A stretch of DNA of 30,069 nt from an uncultured Bacilli bacterium (GCA_934095965.1 CAKOKR010000017.1:1-30069); one strand, 5' to 3'. Counted from the stretch's first letter, positions 16,639 to 24,819 are shown. Notes: generated from the sequence alone by a model not told the origin. Program-made: numbers and translations.

Positions 16639-16658
16639 TTGCCCTAATCATCTTTTTC
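16630..16658 (+). terminator. Rho-independent terminator overlapping a stop codon
   Basis: AAAGATGATT (16631-16640) pairs with AATCATCTTT (16646-16655) around GCCCT, followed by TTT. The TGA stop at 16636-16638 is inside the first arm. Confidence 0.85.
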
Positions 16659-16673
16659 TATATAATAAAAAAA

Positions 16674-16689
16674 CCCTTAATTAAAGGGA
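16674..16689. terminator. Short hairpin, possible minus-strand terminator
   Basis: CCCTT and AAGGG pair around AATT(A). On the minus strand it is followed by a run of seven T, but no minus-strand gene is seen upstream of it. Confidence 0.35.
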
Positions 16690-16700
16690 TTTAAATTTTA

Positions 16701-16740
16701 ATTGGAGCGAGTGTCGTAGTTATCTACAACTTTTTCCAAT
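16701..16740. other. Nested inverted repeat in the 16659-16849 gap
   Basis: An outer ATTGG/CCAAT pair (16701-16705 with 16736-16740) encloses GTCGTAG (16713-16719) pairing with CTACAAC (16724-16730) around TTAT. TTTTT follows the inner hairpin on the plus strand, so it could terminate plus-strand transcription. No gene explains it. The rest of the gap holds only the promoter of the next gene. Confidence 0.5.
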
Positions 16741-16822
16741 ATACGAATGAACACATAATTAATAATTATTGATAATATTTCGCACTAATTTAACTTTATG
16801 TTATGAAAAAATAGTGAATTTA

Positions 16823-16831
16823 TGTTATAAT
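16823..16831 (+). promoter_or_regulatory. Extended -10 promoter of the HExxH gene
   Basis: TGTTATAAT gives an exact extended -10 (TGnTATAAT). No good -35 box is visible. Confidence 0.55.
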
Positions 16832-16849
16832 ATATAAGAGGTGATAATG

Positions 16850-17851
16850 ATGAGCGAACTTTTAAACCAAAAAATATTTCAATCAAAATCTTTTAAGTCA
16901 TTACAATTAATTCTTAAAAATAGCTGCATTAAAGATTCGATTCCTTCAATGCCATACAATGAATTTGAAAACATAGTAATTGCGTTTATTAAAGAAATTA
17001 TGAATTTATATTTAGAAAACACTGAATTTTGTAACGATATGTGTTCCTGTGTTATAAGGGATTTATCCAATAATATTCTAGGTGAATTTGATATAAAAAA
17101 TCATATAAATCATATAATTGTTGAAAATGTAATTACAATAGACAAAGGAGTAGTTAAAGCTATTTATTTTGGAGAAATTAATTTTATGAGCGTTATTTTT
17201 CATGAATTAAATCATTTTAAAAATGCATATGATATGAAATTAGGAAGAACAAATAAAGATGTAATTAGAGTTATAAAAGAAACCCTATTAACAATAGCTA
17301 CCCAAGATAATCTTGCTAAGAAGGATGCTACTAAATCAAAAATAACATATATAAATGACAATATACAAGGTAATTATGATGAATATTATTATCATTGTAA
17401 TTATGGAGTATTTTCGGATGAAAACATTGCGGAAATTAATGCAATAAAAGATCTAATCTTATTTATAAAAATAACTGGCTTAGAATTGTCAGAACTATAC
17501 ATACAAAAATTAAATGATGAAATATCAAAGAATATAATTCAATATAATAATTACTTAAGAGATTTTAGGTTAATTTATAATTTTAATGATTATTTTTTAG
17601 ATTTCGAAGAAGCGTTTGATGAGATGATTAAATTTTATCCGAATTGGTTGGCTATACCTCAATTGAATATTGAATATTACCTTGACAAAGATGGTAATGT
17701 TGCAAAAAGAACCAAAAATGAATTAGAAAAAAGATTAAAAACAGAAACTGACAAAGATATTAAAGAATATATACAATATCTATTATCAGCTAATATTAGT
17801 AAAAAATTAGATAGAAACGAGTTCCAAACTGAAAATTTAAAAAGCAAATAA
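16850..17851 (+). CDS. Putative zinc metallopeptidase-like protein (HExxH)
   Basis: 333 residues, not assigned to a family. The segment MSVIFHELNHFKNAY contains HELNH (118-122), an HExxH zinc motif in a hydrophobic-then-helix setting. About 70 residues later SDENIAEINAIKDL offers Glu191 or Glu195 as a third ligand, as in gluzincins. No signal peptide or transmembrane span, so likely intracellular. Either ATG 16847 or 16850 may start it; 16850 fits GAGGTG (16838-16843) best. It stands alone between terminators and a tRNA gene, a typical place for an acquired gene, but its AT-rich codon use does not stand out. Confidence 0.7.
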   Translation: MSELLNQKIFQSKSFKSLQLILKNSCIKDSIPSMPYNEFENIVIAFIKEIMNLYLENTEFCNDMCSCVIRDLSNNILGEFDIKNHINHIIVENVITIDKGVVKAIYFGEINFMSVIFHELNHFKNAYDMKLGRTNKDVIRVIKETLLTIATQDNLAKKDATKSKITYINDNIQGNYDEYYYHCNYGVFSDENIAEINAIKDLILFIKITGLELSELYIQKLNDEISKNIIQYNNYLRDFRLIYNFNDYFLDFEEAFDEMIKFYPNWLAIPQLNIEYYLDKDGNVAKRTKNELEKRLKTETDKDIKEYIQYLLSANISKKLDRNEFQTENLKSK

Positions 17852-18050
17852 ATTAAACAATGTTTCCGAAAAAATATAATTTAAGTTTTATTAAACATTT
17901 TAATATTTAAAATTTGCCATATTGTTGTATGTGATTTCAACCTTTGTATCTTATTTTTTTAAGAGATTAGATTTATCAATGGGTATTTCTTGTTTGATAA
18001 TATTAATTATAAACACCATCCTTTCTTTGGGATGATTTCTTTGTAAGACA

Positions 18051-18075
18051 CAAAAAAATCAATCTTTCGATTGAT
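18051..18075 (-). terminator. Rho-independent terminator of tRNA-Cys
   Basis: On the minus strand ATCAATC (18075-18069) pairs with GATTGAT (18064-18058) around GAAA, followed by seven T. It lies about 45 bases past the tRNA 3' end. Confidence 0.82.
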
Positions 18076-18120
18076 TCTATATATCAAGTTCAAACTAAAC
18101 AGTTCGAACAGATTCGTCAA

Positions 18121-18195
18121 TGGAGGAACCGACCAGATTCGAACTGGTGATCAGGGTGTTGCAGACCCACGCCTTAGCCACTTGGCTACGGTTCC
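18121..18195 (-). tRNA. tRNA-Cys (GCA)
   Basis: The minus strand reads a full cloverleaf: acceptor GGAACCG pairing with CGGTTCC, a D arm with AGCCAAGTGGCTAAGGC, anticodon loop CTGCAAC with anticodon GCA, a T arm CCAGTTCGAATCTGG, and encoded CCA at the 3' end. The closing pair of the anticodon stem looks mismatched (T-T). Single gene with its own promoter and terminator. Confidence 0.93.
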
Positions 18196-18205
18196 ACATA
18201 AAATT

Positions 18206-18234
18206 ATTCTATAATAAAATTTAATATTTGTAAA
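18206..18234 (-). promoter_or_regulatory. Promoter of tRNA-Cys
   Basis: On the minus strand TTTACA (18234-18229), 17-bp spacer, TAGAAT (18211-18206), ending about 10 bases before the tRNA 5' end. Confidence 0.68.
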
Positions 18235-18336
18235 GTAAAAACTATACTTATACTTTAAATTATGTCCAATTTTTATAAAATATACTCTAAAAGTAAAAAA
18301 TTTGTCTATTTTTGACAATTAATTTGGGAAGTATTA

Positions 18337-18365
18337 TTGCTATTTATAAAATATTTGGTTATAAT
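18337..18365 (+). promoter_or_regulatory. Promoter of the signal peptidase gene
   Basis: TTGCTA (18337-18342), 17-bp spacer, TATAAT (18360-18365). Confidence 0.62.
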
Positions 18366-18388
18366 AAAAAAGAATAGGGATGTGTGGT

Positions 18389-19177
18389 ATGGATACCGAT
18401 GCGAAAAAGAAGACAAATTTTCGGGAAATATTAAAATTTGTTTCAACCATTATCAGTTGGACAGTTTTTGTATTGCTTGTAATTTGTGCTTGTTTACTAT
18501 TTTACTATTTTATTGCTATTCGCATTTATGTTGCTAAAGGTGAAGGACATGAACCTGCATTTTCTCTTTATACAATAATTACTCCGAGTATGACTCCGAA
18601 CATAAATGTATATGATGTAGTAGTTGATACTAAAGTTAAGAAACCTGAAGATGTTAAAATAAATGATGTTATAACATTTAACTCATCAATACCAGGAGTT
18701 CGTGGTGGCACAATTACTCACCGTGTTATAGCAATTAACATTGATTCAAATGGAGAATATCACTATAGAACAAAGGGGGACTACAACTTAATAGATGATG
18801 GAGTGGATGTATCTTTTGATGATATCGTAGGTAAAGTAAGTTTAAGAATACCACAACTTGGAAGACTTCAAAGTTTTATGGCAACCAGTATGGGTTGGCT
18901 CCTTCTTGTATTACTTCCGGCACTATACATAGTATTTAAAGATGTAATCAAACTTATTAAACTAAAAAATAGTGAAGCTAACAATAAATTTAGTAGATTT
19001 TTAAATCGTCCATTAATATCATTTAAAAAACGTAAATTATTACCATACACCCCTGAAGTTAAAAAAGAAGAAGTAAAGGAAGATGCAAAGCCATTTATAA
19101 ATAATGATAAAGAAAAAATAATCAAGTTGTTTGATGATGAAGATAGTGATGACTTTGATTTACCACCATTAAAATAA
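18389..19177 (+). CDS. sipW: Signal peptidase I, SipW/ER type
   Basis: Membrane-bound protease that removes signal peptides. The nucleophile is Ser67 in TPSMTPN; the general base position is His111 in THRVIA, not Lys, which marks the SipW/archaeal/eukaryotic (ER) type. Asp131 in KGDYN and Asp136 are the usual acidic partners. Membrane spans at about 19-44 and 166-186, followed by a charged tail rich in Lys, Glu and Asp that is longer than in Bacillus SipW. ATG 18389 lies 9 bases after AGGG; the in-frame ATG 18380 abuts it. Monocistronic. SipW usually processes TasA-like fibre proteins, but none is nearby, so it may be a general signal peptidase here. Confidence 0.9.
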   Translation: MDTDAKKKTNFREILKFVSTIISWTVFVLLVICACLLFYYFIAIRIYVAKGEGHEPAFSLYTIITPSMTPNINVYDVVVDTKVKKPEDVKINDVITFNSSIPGVRGGTITHRVIAINIDSNGEYHYRTKGDYNLIDDGVDVSFDDIVGKVSLRIPQLGRLQSFMATSMGWLLLVLLPALYIVFKDVIKLIKLKNSEANNKFSRFLNRPLISFKKRKLLPYTPEVKKEEVKEDAKPFINNDKEKIIKLFDDEDSDDFDLPPLK

Positions 19178-19180
19178 GAA

Positions 19181-19207
19181 AAATGTCAAAAAAGTGACAT
19201 TTTTTTC
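19181..19207 (+). terminator. Rho-independent terminator of the signal peptidase gene
   Basis: AAATGTCA and TGACATTT pair around an A-rich loop, followed by six T. Confidence 0.9.
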
Positions 19208-19247
19208 TTATTTTTATCAAAAAATATGTAAATTAAGACAATAAAAT

Positions 19248-19276
19248 TTGACGAAAATAATATAATGTGGTAAGAT
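19248..19276 (+). promoter_or_regulatory. Probable promoter of the DAACS symporter gene
   Basis: TTGACG (19248-19253), 17-bp spacer, TAAGAT (19271-19276). A TATAAT at 19261-19266 has no matching -35 at normal distance but could be an alternative -10. Confidence 0.5.
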
Positions 19277-19324
19277 TATTCTAATTGAAGGAGGAATGCT
19301 TAGCTAATATATCAAATTAGAATA
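19277..19324 (+). promoter_or_regulatory. Leader hairpin with an internal decoy start site
   Basis: TATTCTAATT (19277-19286) pairs perfectly with AATTAGAATA (19315-19324). The loop carries AAGGAGGA directly followed by ATG CTT AGC TAA (19288-19307). A second AAGGAGGA (19341-19348) serves the real start at 19354. The layout suggests a 5' leader that may influence translation; the mechanism is unknown. Confidence 0.5.
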
Positions 19325-19353
19325 GTTTTAATAATTTAAGAAGGAGGATATTT

Positions 19354-20619
19354 ATGAAAAAAATTATTAAAAATTATAAGAGCACTTTGATATTGCTAGG
19401 TAGTGTAGTAATTGGTGCTATTTGTGGTTTAATCTTTAAAGAAAAAGCGGAAATAGTAAAACCGTTAGGAGACTTATTTTTAAATCTTTTACTAGTTATT
19501 ATCGTTCCACTTATATTCTTTACCATAACATCATCTATTTCTAAGATGAATGAAAAAAAGAGATTAAGTAAAATTTTAGTTAGTACAATAATTATCTTTT
19601 TAATAACATCAGTAGTGGCAGTATTATTTGGATTTGCAACAACTGCAGCGGTAGATTTAGTTAATCCAAAAGATACAAATGCTATCAAAGAAGTATTCGA
19701 TAATTCAATTGATGAAACAGTAGAATTAAATTTATTAGAAAGAACAGTAAGTGTTCTATCAACTGATTCATTATTAAATCTTTTATCAACAAATAACTTA
19801 GTAGCATTAATAGTTATGTCAGTATTATTTGGTATAGCAATTAATAAAGCTGGTGATAAAGGAAGAAAAGTTGCTGAACTATTTGATGAATTTAGTGAAG
19901 TAATGTATAAATTAATTGAAATAATAATGTATTATGCTCCGATTGGACTTGGTTGTTATTTTGCAAGTTTAGTTGGAACTTTAGGAGGAACAATAGCAGT
20001 TGGATTCCTAAAAACATTCGTAGTATATACAGTAGTATGTTTATTATTTATGGCAATATTCTATAGTTTTTATGCATTTATATCTGCAGGAAAAGACGGT
20101 GTAAAAGCTTTCTGGAAAAACATAATTCCATCAGCTCTAACAAGTATTGGAACATGTTCATCTGCAGCAAGTGTACCAGTAAATATTGAATGTACTAAAA
20201 AAATTGGTGTACCAAACGATATCGCAGAAACTACAGTTTCTCTAGGAACAAGTTTCCACAAAGATGGTTCTTGTATAGGAAGCGTATTTAAAATTATGTT
20301 CCTTGTATGTTTATTTGGAACATCACTATCATCATTTGGAAGTGTTGCAAAAGTATTGGGTGTTGCACTACTTGCTACCTTACTTGTAACAGCAGTACCA
20401 ATTGGTGGTGGAACAATTAGTGAAATGTTAATTATCACAATGATGGGTTATAACGTTGCAGCATTACCTATATTAACAATTGTTGCAACTATAATAGATG
20501 CTCCAGCTACATTATTAAATGTTGTTGGGGACTCAGCTTCTGCCATGATGGTTACAAGACTTGTCGAAGGCAAAGGCTGGTTTAAAAAAGAAAATAATAC
20601 AAAGAAGCAAAGTAAGTAG
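19354..20619 (+). CDS. DAACS-family amino acid/dicarboxylate:cation symporter
   Basis: Sodium-coupled transporter of the glutamate transporter fold, 421 residues with several hydrophobic spans. HP1 region GTCSSAASVPVN (about 264-275), TM7 SFHKDGSC (about 297-304, in place of the usual NMDGT), HP2 PIGGGTISEM (about 349-358) and TM8 DAPATLLNVVGDSASA (about 382-397). TM8 keeps the Asp, Thr, Asn and Asp of the binding site but has Ala where acidic-substrate carriers have the Arg that holds the side-chain carboxylate, which argues for a neutral amino acid (for example Ser/Thr) or another substrate. No terminator is seen between it and the T-box leader. Confidence 0.88.
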   Translation: MKKIIKNYKSTLILLGSVVIGAICGLIFKEKAEIVKPLGDLFLNLLLVIIVPLIFFTITSSISKMNEKKRLSKILVSTIIIFLITSVVAVLFGFATTAAVDLVNPKDTNAIKEVFDNSIDETVELNLLERTVSVLSTDSLLNLLSTNNLVALIVMSVLFGIAINKAGDKGRKVAELFDEFSEVMYKLIEIIMYYAPIGLGCYFASLVGTLGGTIAVGFLKTFVVYTVVCLLFMAIFYSFYAFISAGKDGVKAFWKNIIPSALTSIGTCSSAASVPVNIECTKKIGVPNDIAETTVSLGTSFHKDGSCIGSVFKIMFLVCLFGTSLSSFGSVAKVLGVALLATLLVTAVPIGGGTISEMLIITMMGYNVAALPILTIVATIIDAPATLLNVVGDSASAMMVTRLVEGKGWFKKENNTKKQSK

Positions 20620-20639
20620 TTATAAGTAAAAATTCTAAA

Positions 20640-20811
20640 AACAGAGATAAAATAAATAGCTGAGATTATTTTATAGAATACTATAATGAATTTCATTTGT
20701 GGAGTATAAACGGGGTAATTCCCTTATCAATTTAAAGTGTATGAATAAAGTTCATGAACTAAGGTGGTACCGCGGGAAATCTCGTCCTTAATTAGTTTAT
20801 GGGCTTTTTTT
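20640..20811 (+). promoter_or_regulatory. T-box riboswitch controlling pheS-pheT
   Basis: Senses uncharged tRNA-Phe and lets transcription continue into pheST. The T-box core AAGGTGGTACCGCG is at 20761-20774. Stem I starts with AGAGAT near 20643 and holds a likely UUC specifier (20692-20694) followed by A, matching Phe. The terminator form pairs 20747-20762 (AAAGTTCATGAACTAA) with 20792-20807 (TTAGTTTATGGGCTTT), 16 pairs with G-U, followed by T's; the antiterminator uses the T-box core instead. Where its own promoter lies is unclear (weak TATAAG at 20621). Confidence 0.92.
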
Positions 20812-20828
20812 AATTTAATGGAGGAAAT

Positions 20829-21839
20829 ATGGAAAACGAATTATTAACACTAAAAAAAGAATTAGAAGAAAAATTAAATGAATGTCAAAAAGAAGCTGAT
20901 GTTTTAAATGTTAAAGCAAATTATGTTGGTAAAAAAAGTCGTATTGCTGAAATTCTAGGTAGCTTAAAAGACATGAGTGTTGAAGACAAAAGAAAATATG
21001 GAAGTTTGATTAACAACACTAAAAAAGAAATGGAAGAAATGACTAATGCCAGAATAATTAGTCTAGAAAGTAAATCAAATATATCATTTGATGATTCACT
21101 AGAATACAATGTTCCAGTAGGGTCTTTACATCCAGTTACAATTGTTGCTAAAGAAATAACAGACATTTTAAAGAAAATGGGATTTACTGTGGTAAGTGGG
21201 CCTGAAATGGAAACAGAATACTACAATTTCGAAGCATTAAATGTACCAAAAGATCATCCAGCACGTGATATGCAAGATACATATTATCTAGATAATGGAA
21301 TGGTTTTAAGAACTCAAACAAGTGATAATCAAATTCATGCTATGGAAAATTATGGGGCACCACTAAGAATTTGTGCACCAGGAAGAACATTTAGAAATGA
21401 AGATTTAGATGCAAATCATGAAAATACATTCTTCCAAATCGAAGGAATGGTTATTGATGAAGATGTATCAATTGAAAATTTAATGTATGTTATGCAAGAA
21501 CTTTTAAAAAGTATCTTTAAAACAGATGATTTAAAGGTGCGTTTACGTCCAGGTTTCTTTCCATTTACAGAACCAAGCTATGAAATGGATATGTCATGTT
21601 TAATTTGTGGTGGAAAAGGCTGCCCAACATGTAAAAATGCAGGTTGGATAGAACTTATTGGTTGTGGAATGGTTCATCCGAATGTATTAAGAGCTGGTGG
21701 AATTGATCCAGATAAGTATCGTGGTTTTGCTTTTGGAATTGGTTTAACAAGACTTGCAATGATGAAATATAAAATTAGTGACATAAGACCACTTAACTCT
21801 GGTGACATCCGTTACCTAAGTAATTTTGGGATAAAATAA
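20829..21839 (+). CDS. pheS: Phenylalanyl-tRNA synthetase alpha subunit
   Basis: Charges tRNA-Phe as part of the alpha2-beta2 enzyme. The N-terminal coiled coil (about 1-90) is followed by the class II core: motif 2 RICAPGRTFRNEDLDANHEN (about 177-196), FFQIEGM, and motif 3 GIGLTRLAMMKY (about 310-321). A Cys-rich insert CLICGGKGCPTC (about 257-268) before GWIELIGCGMVHPNVL is the form seen in many Firmicutes. 336 residues, normal length. ATG 20829 follows GGAGG. Controlled by the upstream T-box. Confidence 0.97.
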   Translation: MENELLTLKKELEEKLNECQKEADVLNVKANYVGKKSRIAEILGSLKDMSVEDKRKYGSLINNTKKEMEEMTNARIISLESKSNISFDDSLEYNVPVGSLHPVTIVAKEITDILKKMGFTVVSGPEMETEYYNFEALNVPKDHPARDMQDTYYLDNGMVLRTQTSDNQIHAMENYGAPLRICAPGRTFRNEDLDANHENTFFQIEGMVIDEDVSIENLMYVMQELLKSIFKTDDLKVRLRPGFFPFTEPSYEMDMSCLICGGKGCPTCKNAGWIELIGCGMVHPNVLRAGGIDPDKYRGFAFGIGLTRLAMMKYKISDIRPLNSGDIRYLSNFGIK

Positions 21840-21851
21840 GGAGGAATTAAA

Positions 21852-24179
21852 ATGTTAATATCTTGTAATAAATTAAAAACTTATATTAAAGACAGTGAAA
21901 AAATAGATTGGTTAAAAGTCTGGGATAAATTCACTATTAGAACTGCGGAAGTTGAAAATGTTAAAGAAGTTGGGGATAAATTTGATGGAGTTGTTATTGC
22001 ACAAATAGTTGAATGCATTCCTCATCCAGATAGTGATCACATGCATATTTTAAAAGTAAATTATGGTGGAAGTGAACCAATTCAAGTTGTTTGCGGAGCT
22101 TATAATGTTCGTGTTGGACTAAAAACTGCATATATAAAAGTTGGAGGACACATTGATGGAATTGAAATAAAAGCAAAACCTTTAAGAGGAATACTTTCAA
22201 ATGGTATGTGTTGTAGTATGAGAGAACTTGGTATCGGTGATGATCATGATGGAATTATTGAACTTCCTGATGATGTTGTAATTGGTACTGATATTAAAGA
22301 CTATTTACCAGTAAGAGATATTATTGTTGAAATAGATAATAAATCATTAACAAATAGACCAGATTTATGGGGACACTACGGAATTGCCCGTGAAATAGCA
22401 ACAATTACTCACACAGAAATGTTACCACTTGAAATGGAAGAAATAAAAAATGATAAAAAGAATTTAGATATTAAAATAAATAATGCTAATCTTTGTTATA
22501 GATATACAGGTTTAAAAATAGATAATATAAAAAATAATAAGTCTCCATTAGAACTTCAAATATTTTTATATTATACAGGTATGCGTTCCATATCATTAAT
22601 AGTTGACTTAACTAATTATTTAATGTTAGAACTTGGTCAACCAATGCATGCCTTTGATTCTAGAGTAGTAAAAAATATCGAAGTTGGACTTGCTAATGAT
22701 GGTGATGTATTTACAACATTAGATGGTACAGAAAGAAAATTATCTAAAGATAATTTAATGATTAAAAATAATGATGAATATTTTGCTATAGCAGGAGTAA
22801 TGGGTGGAAAAAATAGTGAAATTCTAAATGATACAAACTCTATATTCTTAGAATCAGCAACATTTAATGCAGGTTCTGTAAGAAAAACTGCCAACTTCCT
22901 AGGACTTAGAACAGATGCATCAGCAAGATATGAAAAATCACTAGATCCAAATATGACAGATAAAGCCATCAAGAGATTAGTTTACTTATTAAGAAAAGAA
23001 AATCCAGATATGCAAATTGCATCAAACTTAACAGATGTTTATCCGAATGTTTTAAATGAAGTAAATATTACACTACATAAAGATTTACTTACAAAATACA
23101 TGGGAACAACTCTAAGTGATGAAAGCGTTATAAAAACATTAGAAAGTCTAGGTTTTAAAGTAGAAAATAATGAAAAAACATACGAAGTTGTAGTACCAAC
23201 ATTTAGACATAGCAAAGATATCAACATCGAAGAAGACTTAATCGAAGAAATTGCTAGAATCTATGGTCTTGAAAACTTTACACCAAAACCATTAAAATTA
23301 GATTTAACTATTACTGAACATGAAAAAACATTTAATGAAGAATATGAAGTTAAAAGCCTACTTGCAACAAAATATGATATGAATGAAGTAAATAGTTACA
23401 TTTGGTATGATACAAATACATTACAAACTCTAGGAATTAAAAAAGAAGGTGTAAAACTTCTAGGTAAAACAGAAAATAATATCCTACGTGATGACTTAAG
23501 TTTTTCACTTCTTAATATCGTCGAAGAAAACTTCAAGAATTTCTCTATATTTAGCATCTTTGAAATTAGTACAATAATTGAAAATAATCAAAATAAAAGA
23601 GTATTAAGCATCATTTTATGTGGAAAAGAAAAAGACCTTGAACAACTTTATAATAAAGCTAAAACAATAACAAGTTATATTTTTAAATCATTAAAACATA
23701 AAGAAGTATTATTAACAAACAATGTAAATGAAAAAGAATACTATGATAAAAACTTAGGTAAAATAATTAATGTTGATAATACAAAATTAGGTACAATAAA
23801 TGTTTTAGATAAGATTTATACAAATAAGTTATCCAAGAAAAAATCAGTTGTATGTATTGATATAGATTTTGATAAATATGCCAAATTAGAAAAGAATATA
23901 ATCTTAGAAAAAGTTGTAAGTAAATATCCAAGCGTAGAACTTGATTATACGGTTATTATGCCAGCTGATAAAAAGTATGAAGATTTAAAAGAAGTACTAA
24001 AAGATTTTAGAAGTAAATTAATTGAATCATTCCAATTAGTTAGCATTTATGAAAATAAATACACAATAAAATATACATTAGGTAGTCCATATAAAACACT
24101 TGAACAAAAGGACTTACAAACATTTAAAGAAAGATTTATAGCTCATTTAAAAGAAAATGGTTATAGTATTAACGAATAA
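21852..24179 (+). CDS. pheT: Phenylalanyl-tRNA synthetase beta subunit
   Basis: Second subunit of PheRS, 775 residues (usual about 800). An EMAP/tRNA-binding domain lies near 40-150 (VVIAQIVECIPHPDSDHMHI), then the B3/B4 editing region (TNRPDLWGHYGIAREIA and later GQPMHAFD), the B5 domain, the class II-like core and a C-terminal ferredoxin-like anticodon-binding domain (SVELDYTVIMPADKKYEDL to the end). It starts 12 bases after pheS with AGGAGG, and ends just before a terminator. Confidence 0.97.
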   Translation: MLISCNKLKTYIKDSEKIDWLKVWDKFTIRTAEVENVKEVGDKFDGVVIAQIVECIPHPDSDHMHILKVNYGGSEPIQVVCGAYNVRVGLKTAYIKVGGHIDGIEIKAKPLRGILSNGMCCSMRELGIGDDHDGIIELPDDVVIGTDIKDYLPVRDIIVEIDNKSLTNRPDLWGHYGIAREIATITHTEMLPLEMEEIKNDKKNLDIKINNANLCYRYTGLKIDNIKNNKSPLELQIFLYYTGMRSISLIVDLTNYLMLELGQPMHAFDSRVVKNIEVGLANDGDVFTTLDGTERKLSKDNLMIKNNDEYFAIAGVMGGKNSEILNDTNSIFLESATFNAGSVRKTANFLGLRTDASARYEKSLDPNMTDKAIKRLVYLLRKENPDMQIASNLTDVYPNVLNEVNITLHKDLLTKYMGTTLSDESVIKTLESLGFKVENNEKTYEVVVPTFRHSKDINIEEDLIEEIARIYGLENFTPKPLKLDLTITEHEKTFNEEYEVKSLLATKYDMNEVNSYIWYDTNTLQTLGIKKEGVKLLGKTENNILRDDLSFSLLNIVEENFKNFSIFSIFEISTIIENNQNKRVLSIILCGKEKDLEQLYNKAKTITSYIFKSLKHKEVLLTNNVNEKEYYDKNLGKIINVDNTKLGTINVLDKIYTNKLSKKKSVVCIDIDFDKYAKLEKNIILEKVVSKYPSVELDYTVIMPADKKYEDLKEVLKDFRSKLIESFQLVSIYENKYTIKYTLGSPYKTLEQKDLQTFKERFIAHLKENGYSINE

Positions 24180-24200
24180 AGAGGGAAACCTCTTTTTTTT
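24178..24200 (+). terminator. Rho-independent terminator of pheST
   Basis: AAAGAGG and CCTCTTT pair around GAAA and are followed by a run of T. Confidence 0.9.
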
Positions 24201-24212
24201 TGAAAATCTTTA

Positions 24213-24247
24213 TGTTATAATAGAAACATAAGTTACCATAGTAGCTT
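24213..24247 (+). promoter_or_regulatory. Extended -10 promoter and putative TetR operator
   Basis: TGTTATAAT (24213-24221) is an exact extended -10. It is followed by the imperfect 18-bp palindrome AAGTTACCATAGTAGCTT (24230-24247; 7 of 9 half-site positions match). Being at the likely transcription start, it is a plausible operator for self-repression by the TetR regulator of this operon. Confidence 0.5.
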
Positions 24248-24264
24248 GAAAGGGGATATATGTT

Positions 24265-24819
24265 ATGCCAGCAGTAGTAGAATTATCAAAAGAAAGAATA
24301 GTAAAAGTCGCAGTAAAAATGGTAAATGACAAGGGGTGGGAAAGTGTTAATGCCAGAAGTTTAGCAGCAGCACTCGGAGTATCAACAAAACCATTATATC
24401 GAATTTATAACAACATGGATGAAATAAAAGAAGATATTTATAAAGAAATATCTCACCAATATGATGAATTTATTACAAGCAGAATAGATTCTAAAAAAGC
24501 ACTACTTACTTTATGCATAGCATATGTAGAATTTGCTCAAGAATATAAAAACTTATTTATTAGTTTGTTTTTAAGTAATAATTTAAAATGGAAATCAATA
24601 GAAAATGTTTTAGATGAAAAATGGAACCAAGGTGCAATAATTAATTTAGTTAATAAACATGGATTATCTTTTGAACAAGCAAAAAATTTATTTATGAATT
24701 TATGGTTATATGCAAATGGACTTGCCACATTAATAGCAACCAATGAAATAACAATTGATGAAAATGAAATATTAGTAAAATTAGTTAAACTATATAAAGC
24801 TTTAACAAAGGGAGAATAA
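24265..24819 (+). CDS. TetR-family transcriptional regulator
   Basis: 184-residue repressor-type protein. The N-terminal helix-turn-helix (about 10-55) reads SKERIVKVAVKMVNDKGWES, then LAAALGVSTKPLYRIYNNMDE with the recognition helix around STKPLYRIY. The C-terminal ligand domain is all-helical and hydrophobic; the inducer cannot be predicted. Its stop overlaps by one base the start of the hydrogenase gene (TAATG), so the two are co-translated and the regulator probably controls its own operon from the palindrome at 24230-24247. ATG 24265 lies behind AAAGGGG. Confidence 0.9.
   Translation: MPAVVELSKERIVKVAVKMVNDKGWESVNARSLAAALGVSTKPLYRIYNNMDEIKEDIYKEISHQYDEFITSRIDSKKALLTLCIAYVEFAQEYKNLFISLFLSNNLKWKSIENVLDEKWNQGAIINLVNKHGLSFEQAKNLFMNLWLYANGLATLIATNEITIDENEILVKLVKLYKALTKGE

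Noticed and set aside
17859..17899. Terminator after the HExxH gene
   Set aside because: AATGTTT and AAACATT can pair, but the loop is 27 bases and no proper T-run follows.
18337..18537. 66-residue plus-strand frame upstream of and overlapping the signal peptidase
   Set aside because: It begins inside the promoter, lacks a ribosome-binding site and overlaps the clear SipW-type gene in another frame.
20070..20438. 122-residue minus-strand frame inside the symporter
   Set aside because: It is antisense to a conserved transporter, without its own start signals, and its content mirrors the opposite codons.
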